Assembly: GCF_027409185.1 (NCBI RefSeq)
Contig: NC_084469.1
Location: 82,309,918 to 82,373,917 of the forward strand
DNA length: 64,000 bases
Source of the DNA: Cynocephalus volans
Lineage: Eukaryota; Chordata; Mammalia; Dermoptera; Cynocephalidae
Direction of reading: 5' to 3'
Shown: one piece after another, positions 35,838-46,440 of the stretch
Layout of the letters: every line of letters begins with the position of its first letter
Position numbering within the stretch: the stretch's first letter is position 1
Translations under genes and position numbers: made by a program
The notes under the pieces: generated by a model
Seen by the model: only the letters and a program-made list of their open reading frames with translations
The model's database searches: none
What the model was told of the DNA's origin: nothing

Positions 35838-36575
35838 TTTTTTTATTTAATCATAATTGATCATACATATTTTGGGGATTCAGTGTTGACATATGTTGAT
35901 CAAATCAAAATTACTAGCATATATATTGTTACAAATCATACTTATTCTTTATGCCTCTTGTCCAGTCTCTCCTTATCCCCCTCTTCCTCCCACTTCCCAC
36001 CTCTGATAACCCTAGATTTCTTCTCTCCCTCTGAAAGAGTAATGGTTACTCTGCTGACTTGTTGCCTAGATGATCTGTCCAATGCTGAGAGGTGTGATCA
36101 GGTCCCTCAGTATTATCACAGAGCAGATGCTTCTTCTGTCACTCTAGAATGGGCTTTATGGAGAGAGACATCCTGTTCTTTTTTTTCTTTGGTCTCTGCT
36201 GGTGACTCTCCTTGTGTCAATGCACTCCAGTGGCTGGCTGACCATCTGCGTGGTGGTTCTGATGTCTAGCCACTTTTGTGGCAGCCGTGGTTACTGTGCT
36301 GGGCCACCCATATGGAGGTGATGTTTTTGGCATGTTCCTTGGCACTGGTGGTGTGCCTGGTTGTGGGGGGGGGGGGGTCTGGTCCCCAGCTTGATGCCCC
36401 AGGTCCCCAGGCGGGCTCCTGAGGTGCTGGCCGTGTGCCCGGTTGTGTGTGGGGGGGGTCTAGTCCCTGGCTCCATGCTTTGGGCCCCCAAACAGGGCCC
36501 TGAGGTGCTAGCGGTGTGCCTGGTTGTGGAAGGGGGTCCAGTTCTCAGCTCAATGCCCCAGGACCCTGGGTGGGG
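35838..36575 (-). mobile_element. Composite retroelement: GC-rich VNTR + middle segment + L1-like 3' UTR + A-tail
   Basis: A 738-base insertion flanked by the perfect 17-base duplication CTAGCTCCCACTATTCT at 35821-35837 and 36576-36592. Read 5' to 3' on the - strand it consists of: about 2.8 copies of an 81-bp GC-rich tandem repeat (36575 to 36347); a 300-base middle part; a short segment (around 36112-36050) resembling the L1 endonuclease region near GACAGATCATCTA; a purine-rich L1-like 3' UTR with TTGATTTGATCAACATATG; and an AATAAA-containing A-tail. No open frame runs through it. The architecture recalls composite non-autonomous elements such as SVA, although the sequence is unrelated as far as I can see. 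It could instead be an internally deleted L1 of a subfamily with a repeat-bearing 5' region. Confidence 0.75.
36347..36575. repeat. 81-bp GC-rich tandem repeat (VNTR), about 2.8 copies
   Basis: Unit boundaries are about 36347-36428, 36429-36509 and 36510-36575 (the last one cut at the insertion end). Each full unit has GTGTGCCTGGTTGTG, a G-run of 5 to 14, GTCTGGTCCCCAGC or a variant, ATGCCCCAGG or a variant, and ends CCTGAGGTGCT. The variable G-run is suited to slippage and possibly to G-quadruplex formation. Confidence 0.85.
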
Positions 36576-39500
36576 CTAGCTCCCACTATTCTGAAATGCC
36601 TTTTCATTTGAAGGAGTAACCACCACCCAGACAGTAATTCAACAAAAATTTATGAAGCACAACCTTGAGAAAGAAATGAGGCCCTAGTTTCCTTACCTGT
36701 AAAATAAGAGTCTACTCGCCGTATACCATTCACCCTAGTGCCTTATAATAAATAGGTAATTGATTATGGTCTGTTGAATTAGACAGAATTTGGGCTATAC
36801 AATTCATAAATTTTAATAACACCTGTGAACAAATGACAAATCACTAAAATACTTAAACTTACTTTAACTTGCCAAAAATTACTAAGTTATAATGTTAACT
36901 TTGTCAAGTAAACATTTTTAGTCAGTGAAAATTATGTAACAAAATTATTTCTGAATGATTAAAAATTTTTCTTGAGAGGTGAATGCCATCACACTGGGTT
37001 CCTGAATTGTGGAGCAGAAGCAAAATGGAACTTGGATATCGGTGTGATGAACTGTCCTTGTGTCAGGGCATTGGAGGTATGTTACTGGGTGTATAAACAG
37101 CTAGTTGGCAGAGAGGTCTACATGAATCAGTAAGGGGAATACTGTTTACATCTCAACTCTTTAGCATACATGAGTACACATGGCTTCAGACCCTGTTTAT
37201 GGCTGCAGTTATAAAAACCAAGTTTTTTTTTTCAATCAAGCCTACTTTAAAAAGTGAGATGAGATGTTGAGATTACAAGTGGCCTTGTTATTTTACAAGA
37301 CAGTAGAAGTATGTGCCTCGAAAGTAAACTGACATGGATATAATGCATGAATGCCTTCTCATGGGAAGAGAGAGAGGGGAAAACAAAGTATCTTTTTAAA
37401 AAATCAGAAAAATCGGAGTATTTCCAACTGTATAATTTGTGCTGTCAGTTTCAAGTTAATCTTTTCCAGAAAACCATCTTCCCAGCCAGAGGAAGTATGC
37501 TAAATGCAACTGAGATTCAAGGTACGACCAGGTTGCCAAGGCATTTGGGCCTGCATACTTTCAATCTTTTTTTTTTTTTTTTTTTTAATAAAAGGAACTA
37601 GCTATAATAGAGAAATCTGCGGATCAAATGCCCAGAAGAACCTTCATGCTAGCAATACAGTCTTTACTTTTTTTCTGCAAATATTTTCTTCATTATTTTG
37701 GGTATGATAATAAAACTTAACATTACCAAATAATGTTTTATTTCAAGTTTACCCACTAAGCATTTCTACATAGCAACCATTAAGATACAGATGGAAGTTA
37801 TGATTGAGTCACTTCTCAATCTTAGTGGCAGTTATCTATCCATGAAAATAAAAAACAAAAAAAAGAGTATCAGCAAAAAATTTTTTCCCATCTATTTTTT
37901 CATTCAAATGAATTTACAGATGTAAGCAAATACCCTTTTTGTTTCAATTTACTGAAAGCAATTTTTAAAAGCTACAATACCTATAATAAATAAAACAAAA
38001 CTTTCAATGACCAATACAGACAGTGCCTCCACAGATGTTAAAAAAGAGCATTTAGCCCACATTTAAAAATTGTTTGTTTATAAATCTACCTACCCCATTA
38101 GACTACACATTTATTAAGAGTTATCTTTAATCAGCTTCCCAGAATCCAGTTTAGAACCAGGCAATATAGTAAGTATTTAGTAAATGCTAGCTGACTCAGT
38201 GATTGAATGAATCTGTATATACAAGGCCCCAAGACACTGGATCTTATCTTTAGTGCCAGACAAAGGAGGTTGCACTTCTATTTCTCAGTGGGTTTTATGT
38301 ATTAATAACTCTTATTTTTGGTATTAGAGATTCAGAAAAATATTCTTGAGAATTATTTGGATTAGTAGCTAAAATGCGGAGACCATTTGAAATATTTAAA
38401 ACTCCCCTTAAGTACCCTTTAGTACTCTCATAGCTTACAAAGGCTGGTTTTGATAATGTATAACGATGACACCCAAAGGCCACTGTATTTTTTTATATGA
38501 TTCATTAAATGGAACATAACTATCTGACAATATTTTATTTTCCTGTTCCAAAACAGAGTTTAAATAGCAAATATTTGGCTTCGATTATAGTTAAGCAGAG
38601 TTATTCCTTCACTGAAGCTTCCTTCCAGTCTGTATAGGCAAACAAATCTCTCTCAAACCAGGCCAATATTGATGAAAGAAAATCAGTAAATTGCTGTAAA
38701 TGCCACACTTAAAAGAACATTTGAGATATATCTTCATGATATTGCCAGTATGTACTAACATGATATTTTCACTTCAACATCAGACCACCACCTGACTTTA
38801 GATGTTTACAGCATACTGCCCAGCTATCCCTACTTGATGAAAAGGATTTATCACTGAAAGTCTTTCTCTAGATCTGACTTTTTAAATGTTGGTTTGTTTG
38901 CAAACAATTACCTCTAACAGAACCCTATAAACCCTCAAAGCTTTAGTACCAGCAAGCCAGGTGCCCTGAAACTAAAACTCTGTCTCTGAAATCAATATTC
39001 CTCAACAGTAACCTTAGTCCCTTTGATAATTATAAATTTTTACTTGTCCCAAGCCACTAATACAATCAAAGGAAAGATAAGTATAAACAGGATGAAGCAA
39101 GATTTTACACACTGAAAGTGCAAAACTGAATTCAAACTTCTAAGCCCTATTTGGGAAACCAGGGTCTTTAATAAGAAATCAGCTCAAGTCTGACGGTTAT
39201 CCAATAGCATAAACTTCAATGTTGGCTTAGAAAAGTCCTTCTGATAATAACATATTTAAAATTTTGATGATGGTTGTACTGCTATAGCCTTTGCTAAAGC
39301 AGAAATCTTCAAAACTATGCTACCTAAAGATTAGAAAAATGTAGGTCAATTTTAATTCAGCCCCCCTAATAATACCATAATTGTGCCTTGTCATACTGTG
39401 CTCAAAGACCTCTTACCCTAAGACCCTGGCATTTCTTCTGAAACTAAAAAATCTGACTTCTGAGTATTATAGCAATCCAAAATAAACAGCCAAAGCATCT

Positions 39501-39984
39501 GGTCTGTGGTTTTTGGGTTCAGAAGCACACACACAAATTACTTTCTCTTTATTGTTCTAAATCCAACCAGAAAGAAAGATGAGATTTAGGTTAAAATGCT
39601 TGAGGACTTTAATATGCAACTGGAACCAAGTAATAAGGAACTTCTCAATAATCCTAACTTCGTTAAAAACAGCTAACAAAGTTTTTATGACCAAAAACAA
39701 ACAAGAACATCAACAGAATCCACACTAAAAGCTGATAAAGTTATTTCAATTGTCGCTAACGAATCATTTGTTTATGGGTCTGATGAGGCTTTTTTCCCCC
39801 TGAAGACCAACCCAGCACAGAAATTTCCACTCTCTACTAACAACCTAAACCATAGGTTTTGTTTAGAACTCTAAACTATTTCAACCCTGAGAGGCAGGGG
39901 TTGTGTTAATAGAAATGAAATGTATAAAAACTTTCTTTAAAAAAAAAAAATAAAAAATCAGTGAGAGTCAGCCTTTAAAATGGC

Positions 39985-40498
39985 TTGCAAATATCCTATC
40001 CCCACCTCTTTGTATTCACACTGTTATGGAGTCAGTCCCCTCTCACATCGTACCAGGGTTGGTCTGCGTGACCAATACAGTATGACAATAATGATGGTTA
40101 AAAAGACTGTGCAGCTTCTGTCTTGGGCTATCTCTGTCTCTCCCTCTCCCCTACTTCTCTTACATATCACTCCGTCTGGGCAAAGCCAGCTGCCATGTCC
40201 TGAGTCTAGGGAAGCCCCATGTAGTGAGAAACTGAAGGCTCTAGCAACAGTCAGCAAGGAACTGAGGTCATCTAACAACCATGTAAGTGAGCTCGGTAGC
40301 AGATTCTTCTCAAGTTGAGCCTTCAGCTGGCCGACAGCTTGCCTGTAACCTCACAAGATGTACTGAGCCAGAACTACTCAGTTAAGCTGCTCCTAGATTC
40401 CTGACCCACAGAAACTATGAGATGATAAATGTGTGTTAAATGCTTTAATCTGCTAAATTTTGGGGGAATTTCTTACATAGCAACAGATAACTAATGCA
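39985..40498 (+). mobile_element. MLT1-like MaLR LTR
   Basis: MLT1 landmarks: CATGTAAGTGAGCTCGG, ACTGAGCCAGAACTACTCAG, GCTGCTCCTAGATTCCTGAC, AGAAACTATGAGATGATAAA and a terminal CAACAGATAACTAATGCA. A complete or near-complete solo LTR. Confidence 0.8.
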
Positions 40499-41565
40499 AA
40501 TCCAAAAGATAAAGAGACAGATCCTGTAACAAGTAGACTACTCCAAGAAGACAAAGACAGGAATTTAGCAAAAAGTTTTACACAAAGTACAGGAGTTACT
40601 TCCTAAAAACATTATATATAGTATTTTCCTTTAATATAAGAAATGTACTCATGGCAGTAGACAAGTGAATGAATAAGCTTCAGATTTGGAGAAGACTAGT
40701 AAAAAACAAAAAAGCTAAATGATCAAAAGACTTGATTCTCCTGCAGGGACAGCTTCCTGTTTTGGTTAGGAAGGAGCCACTCTTAAAATAACTAGCATAA
40801 GGCATGCTTAGGGCTTGAGAAGACAATGGCAGGAAGCTACAACAAAGAACTCTGAGAGCAGCCCATCAGAAGACTGATTCCTCCTGGAAAACTGGATCCT
40901 AAGTGAGGCTGAGAGAGGAAGGGCTGGCCTGGACAGTGAGTGGGGTGGAGAGTGACCAAAGCATAGCAATAAGCAGAGGAGTAAACACAAACCTGTCAGC
41001 ATGCAGCTCTCCCCTATGGCATTCACACCTCTTGGCACTACATATACTTGCTTAAGTGGCAGGATACCTTTCCCCCACCCACTACATTCTTGCCAATAGT
41101 CAAGAGTGTGGTAAACTGGGAGAATTAAAAGTCAGTGAATGAGGAGAACTAGGGCTGTAAAATTCAAATCTTTTATTTTGGTGCATTTTTAATAGTGAAG
41201 TTGTTGGAAAGGATATAATATCTACCTTCTTCCACTATATTAGGTTGATTTCACCGTCCTATATGAGGAAAACATGCCAGAGAAACAACACATGTCAAAA
41301 TGCAACTCTGGCAAAATGGGATCCAGATTGAACTACAGAAACTGTCATAGAGTGAGAGAGATTTGTGGTCTAGCCAGCCCAATGTTTTGTGGTCAGCAGG
41401 GAGCTCAGGGAATCTATCATAAGAGGATAGGCCTGTCTTCACTGACATCAAATCTTATTGCTTATGACTCATACCACCCAACCACTAGCCCTTTTTCCAA
41501 TTTATAGCTTCTACTTTCCGACGGACTAGGAAATAGCCAAGTTTACAAAGACACGCCTGTTAACT

Positions 41566-41722
41566 GAGTCAAACAGGCAAGACATAGTGTTTACCGGGAA
41601 ACGTTGGGAAGGGATTTATGAATCGAATCAAGGTTAAACTAGACGGCTACTGAAGATCCTACTCAAATGAGATTTTAGAATAATCAACTACATGGTAAGT
41701 GGTGGCCTAAAGCTACAAAACA
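41566..41722. repeat. Unclassified repeat, copy A
   Basis: Shares about three quarters of its bases with copy B at 43579-43737 in the same orientation. Shared blocks include GAGTCAAACAGGCAAG, ATAGTGTTTA, TTTATGAATC, AATCAAGGT and CCTAAAGCTACAAAACAA. The family is not recognised. Confidence 0.7.
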
Positions 41723-41849
41723 AACGCTCTATTTCTTCATAGTTTTTTTTTTTTCTTTTTCCTTACTTTGGATATGGGGTAGTATCACCATAACTCAGAA
41801 TGAACAGAATATGTCCCATGTTTAGAATCACAAAATGACTTAGTCAAAA

Positions 41850-43560
41850 GTAACTCTGAGAATTAAAGATTGTCAAAGCAGCTGGGACTTCATTGGCAAA
41901 ACCCTAGGAAGGACGGAACCAGAGAGATGGAGCTCAAAAATCCACACTCAAATCTCCCTTAAGTCATTGACTAAGATGCTCCTAAACTGAGCAAAACTCA
42001 GGTGAGACTGACCCAAAGACCTAGGAGAACAGAGCAGCTAGGAGGCTAAAGACTTGACTGAGCTTTCAGGAGAGAACTCAGAAGGATCATGCCCTAGAAG
42101 TAAGTAAGGACCACTCCCTAAAGAATAGGAACCATATCCTGGGAGTACCACATCCTAGAAGTAAAGACTACATCCCAGGAATAAAGCCAAAACTGAAATA
42201 GACCAGTCCTAACAAAGCCTAAAACTAAGCCTTGAAAGGATCAAAGCAATCTACTGGTATTCTAGCTACCTGTCAGAAGAAAATCTAACCCTTTTTGGAG
42301 GATGATAATAGCTAGAGAGTTTACGTTTTTCATCTACAATGTTTAGCATCCAGTAAAATAATACAAGGAATGCTAAAATACAAAACAAATGACTAAAAAC
42401 CAAGAAAAAAACCCCCAGGTAATAGACTCACAGGTTAATCAGTTTATGGAGATCATGGGTCAATTAAGAAAAAATAAGAAAAAAATTTTTCAGAGACACA
42501 TGTAGATTAAAGGTTAGCAGAAACTGGGGGGAAGGTATAATGGGAAGTTATTGCTTAACAGGTACAAAGTTTATGTCTGAGATGATGAAAAAGTTTTGGA
42601 AATAGAAATAGTCATGCAGCACTGTGAATGTAACAAATTCCACAGAATTGTATGTTAAAAATGGTTAAAATGGAAAACCTTATGTTACAAATATTTCACT
42701 AAAATAAAAAAAAAAAGACAATGAAATGTTTTAAAAAAAAGATAAGTAGGTCCAAGAAAATAGAGAAAAAGATGGATTAGATAAATGAAAAGATGGAAAA
42801 TTTCAATAGAGAATCTATCAGGGTCTATATAAAGAATCACATGGACATTTTAAATGTAAAAAATACAGTATGTAATATTAAGAATTCCATGGTTTAATAA
42901 CAGACTGGAAATAGTAGAAGACAGCAATAATAAGCTGGAATATAGGTCAACAGAAAATATCCAAACTGAATTAGAAAAATTAATGGGGGGGAAAAAAAAA
43001 AAGAACAGAGGATAAGAGACAGTTATAAGGTCTCTTCTTGGAGTCCCAGAAGGAGGAGAAAAAGAATGGGAAGAATATTTGAAGAGATAATGGCCAAAAT
43101 TTTTCTAAAACTGATGGAAGAGTTTAGTCCAAAAATTTAAGAAGGTCAGTACCATGGTATGAATGTTTGTCCCCTTCAAAACTTATATTGAAACGCAACT
43201 GCCATTTTAACAGTATTAAGTGGTGGGACCTTTAAGAGGTAATTAGGCCATGAGGGTTCTGCCCTCATGAGTGAGATTAATGTGTTATAAAACGAAGAGT
43301 TTGTGCCACTTTCTCTCTCTCTTTGCCCATGTGATACCTTCCACCATATTACGATACAGTAAGAAAGTTCTTGCCAGATGCCGGCACCTTGATATTGGAC
43401 TTCTCAGCCACCCGAATTGTAAGCCAATAAATTTCTGTTGATTATAAATTTTCCAGTCTATGGTATTCTGTTATAGCAACACAAAATGAACCAAGACCGT
43501 CAGCAAAACCCAAGATGAATAAACATAAATAAAATCACACCTAGCCACACAGTAGTCTAT
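41850..43560 (+). mobile_element. Old L1 (L1M-type) 5' UTR and ORF1 region, with nested insertions
   Basis: Contains CAAACTGAGCA-like 5' UTR sequence, ACTAAAAACCAAGAAAAAAA and AGACTCACAGG, then adenine-rich ORF1 traces. A separate L1 3' end (about 42470-42715, with GCAGAAACTGGGGGGAAGG and an A-rich end) and a MaLR LTR (43153-43496) interrupt it. All frames are destroyed. Confidence 0.6.
43153..43496 (+). mobile_element. MaLR/MLT-type LTR inside an old L1
   Basis: Starts TGGTATGAATGTTTGTCCCC, followed by AAGTGGTGGGACCTTTAAGA, GTAATTAGGCCATGAGGG, GCCCTCATGAGTGAGATTAA, AATTGTAAGCCAATAAATTT and a 3' end TTCTGTTATAGCAACACAAA. These are classic MaLR LTR features, including the AATAAA. No internal retroviral genes. 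Confidence 0.82.
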
Positions 43561-43578
43561 CTGATATGTTTGTTCACA

Positions 43579-43737
43579 GAGTCAAACAGGCAAGGAATAG
43601 TGTTTATTGCAGAATGTTGAGAAGGGGTTTATGAATCAAATCAAGGTAAAACTGGACAGTTTCTGAGATTTCTATTGAACTGAGATTTTATAATAGTCAG
43701 TTAGGGGATGACGGGTGACCTAAAGCTACAAAACAAG
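43579..43737. repeat. Unclassified repeat, copy B
   Basis: Partner of copy A at 41566-41722, with the same orientation and similar length. It lies between the end of the old L1 and the young L1. Confidence 0.7.
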
Positions 43738-43905
43738 GACTACCTACCACAATTCATGAATAACTGATAAATCTGTACTGATTTTGTCTCCTTAAAAACT
43801 CATTTTCCAGGTGATTTCTATGAGGATAATCAGAAACCATATCTACTGAGGTTCTTTCAGTTTAATGTAGCTTCTACATTAAACATGTTGCTATGTAGCT
43901 ACATT

Positions 43906-43923
43906 AAACATGTACATGTTGCT
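43906..43923. repeat. Left target-site duplication of the full-length L1
   Basis: AAACATGTACATGTTGCT, repeated without mismatch at 50452-50469. The preceding ATT gives ATT/AAAC, the complement of an L1 endonuclease TTT/AA nick site. Confidence 0.9.
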
Positions 43924-45285
43924 GTTTTCAACTTTAACCTTCAAGTTGGAGAGCATGTTCACATCTTCAGTTCCAGGCCTTAGTTAACAGGCAAGAAAAG
44001 CAAACTGTTCCTCTCAGAAGAGGCCTCATGTATGCAAAGAGTATATAGATCTTCATCTTCAGCTTTAAAAACTGCCCTCTGGAGCCGCCCGACCTGGCAC
44101 AGCCCTGTGAATGACCCCCGGCCCGGCTCTGCTCGGAGGGCAGACGCCCGCCCGGCTTCCACCTGCCCCACCCGGCCACTCACTGCCCCTAAGGCTGCCT
44201 CCATTTTCGCAGGTGGTGGCAGCTCCGGCCCGGCTCAGCCAAGCCTGTCCTCTTTGCCCGGCTCGGCTCCTCACTGAGCCTTCATACTTGCTTGCTCCAG
44301 CGCAGGGCTTCCAGGGGCCTGCGGCCTCCCCCTTCCACTCCCTCCGCGTTTCTCTGGAGGGGCTGGTGGCATGGGGCATCCCCGGCCAGCGTCAGGAGGG
44401 CAAGGAAGTACGGGCTGGGCGGACTGTCACTCCACCACACCCTGGGCTCAGGCCCCCAGTAAACTTCCTGTTACCAAGAGGCAGATACCATCTCTGCGGC
44501 CACCAGTTCGGAAAAACGCCTAACTGATTTCTGGTTAGGAATAGTGTAGTTGGAGAGCTCCCAAGTTCGCTTGAACCTGCCGGAAAGCTGACTGCGGGCA
44601 GGCACCGGAATTGGTCCGCGCCAGGGGGATTCAAAGGTGAACAGTGTGCTGTGGGCTCCTCCCCCGAGGAGCTCACGCTCTGGTGTGGGAGATAAGACAA
44701 GTACACAAATAACCGCGATACCAGGAGGAAGGTGATAAGTCCCGAGAAAGATCTACACAGTGCTACAAAGGCACCCAGAGCGACCGGTCGTCTGTGCCAA
44801 CAAGAAACCTGGTAGACTTCCTGGGTGAAGCGGTGCCGAGCAGGGTCTTGAAGGCCCAGCTGATAGACGAGGGTTGCAGAAGACACATCCCAGCCAGCCC
44901 AGTGCGCACAGAGCAGGGAGACGTCCAGCTAGGGAGGCGGAGACTCGACAGAAACCACACACTCTGTGGGGTCGCCACTGCACGATCCAACAGCCTGGGC
45001 CAGAGTGCACGGAACAAGGAAAAGTCCTGCACGGGGGAGTGGAAGCTCAGCAGAGACCACACACCCTGCGGTACCGCCCTATGATCCAGCAGCCCAGCAG
45101 AGTACAAGCTGACCAGAGAGGTGGCTCCCCAGAGAGGCCCAAGACCCGAGGCAACCACACATACAGGCACTAGAGGCCAACTGAGCAGTCATGGAGGTAG
45201 CCATACCAAATTGGCAACCACAGCAACATCTTAGTCAATAGTCTCAAACCGGTGGACTGTGAAACCCCCTGCCACAACGAATAAA
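43924..45285 (+). promoter_or_regulatory. L1 5' region, GC-rich, with host-like sequence
   Basis: About the first 165 bases are ordinary AT-rich DNA. From 44090 on the sequence is GC- and CpG-rich, as expected for an L1 promoter or a CpG island. The stretch 44640-44890 (GAGGAGCTCACGCTCTGGTG, GTGATAAGTC, ACACAGTGCTACAAAGGCAC, GGGTCTTGAAGGCC) looks like an older dispersed mammalian repeat. The last 350 bases are typical L1 5' UTR. It may be a lineage-specific 5' UTR or a 5'-transduced host segment. Confidence 0.6.
44931..45130 (+). repeat. Two diverged tandem units of about 100 bp in the L1 5' UTR
   Basis: ACAGAAACCACACACTCTG (about 44948) and GCAGAGACCACACACCCTG (about 45050) start parallel stretches. 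Both then read through GTCGCCACTGCACGATCCA versus ACCGCCCTATGATCCAGCA and CAGAGTGCAC versus CAGAGTACAAG. Tandem units are common in L1 promoters of several mammals. Confidence 0.65.
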
Positions 45286-46287
45286 CATCAAAAAAAAAGA
45301 TACCAGAAATACAAAAAAATCAAGAAAGTACACCACCAAAAGTTAATAAATCTCAAACTCTAGATCCTATAGAACAAGAAGCCCTTGAAATGACCGACAA
45401 GGAATTTCGAGTGATAATTCTAAGGAAACTGAATGAGATACAAGAAAACTCAGCTAGACATCATGATGAAATGAGGAAAAGTATAGAGGACCTGAAAGAG
45501 GAAATGTACAAGGAAATCAATATCCTGAAAAAAATGTAGCAGAACTTGCTGAACTGAAGAAGTTATTCAGCGAAATAAAAAACACAATGGAGAGTTTAAC
45601 CAGCAGGCTTGTCGAAGTTGAAGAGAGAACCTCTGAACTTGAAGATGGGCTGTTTGAAATAACACAAGCAGACAAAAAGAAAGAAAAAAGAATCAAAGAC
45701 ATTGAAGAAAATCTGAGAGAGATATCAGACAACCTTAAGCGCTCAAATATCCGAGTCATGGGTATTCCAGAAGGGGAGGAAAACGGAGATTGCATTGAAA
45801 ACATATTCAAAAAAATAGTGGCAGAAAACTTCCCAGGTATAGGAAAAGTCACAGATCTTCAGATCCAGGAAGCTCAACGATCTCCAAACGTATTCAACCC
45901 AAAAAGGTCTTCTCCAGACATGTTATAGTCAAATTGGCAAAACTCAGAGACAAAGAGAGAATCTTAAAAGCTGCAAGAGAGAAGCATCAAATCACCTATA
46001 AGGGAGCCCCAATCAGGCTAACATCAGACTTTTCACCACAAACCCTAAAAGCTAGAAAGGAATGGGATAATATTTTCAAAATACTAAAAGACAAAGATTG
46101 CCAGCCAAGAATACTCTACCCTGCAAGGCTATACTTCCGAAATAAAGGGCAAATAGTATATTTCTCAAACAAAAACTGCGGGAGTTCACTACCACACGAC
46201 CACCCTTACAAGAAATTCTCAAGGGAGTACTGGGTTTGGTTCCTGAAAAATAGCTACCACTGCCATAAAAACCCAAGAAAAATCTAA
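45286..46287 (+). pseudogene. L1 ORF1 (RNA-binding protein), disrupted
   Basis: ORF1p is the trimeric RNA-binding chaperone that packages L1 RNA in the cytoplasm. About 334 codons are present, the normal length. The expected start codon near 45287 reads ATC. A coiled-coil part (ESLTSRLVEVEERTSELEDG) is followed by the RRM (RSNIRVMGIPEGEENGD) and the C-terminal domain (AAREKHQITYKGAPIRLTSD, QPRILYPARLYF). Frameshifts lie near 45531 (an A-run) and near 45910, where one base appears to be missing. An in-frame ATG at 45390 gives only a short peptide. It is non-functional. Confidence 0.88.
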
Positions 46288-46440
46288 ACCCGCTAGTACA
46301 ATAAAAATGGCATTCATGAAGAGAAAACAAGCTAACAAAAACACTATCTACAACCTAAGGAACCAACAAACACAGAAACCAAACAGTAAATCAGAAAGCA
46401 AGGAACAAAAGACACCTAAGACAACCAAACAACCAATAAA

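Noticed and set aside
36347..36575. Tandem repeats considered as a CRISPR array.
   Set aside because: The units are contiguous GC-rich repeats with no spacers, in a mammalian genome.
36291..36579. Open frames on both strands in the GC-rich repeat (36291-36491 and 36361-36579).
   Set aside because: They only reflect the stop-poor 81-bp tandem repeat inside a non-coding retroelement.
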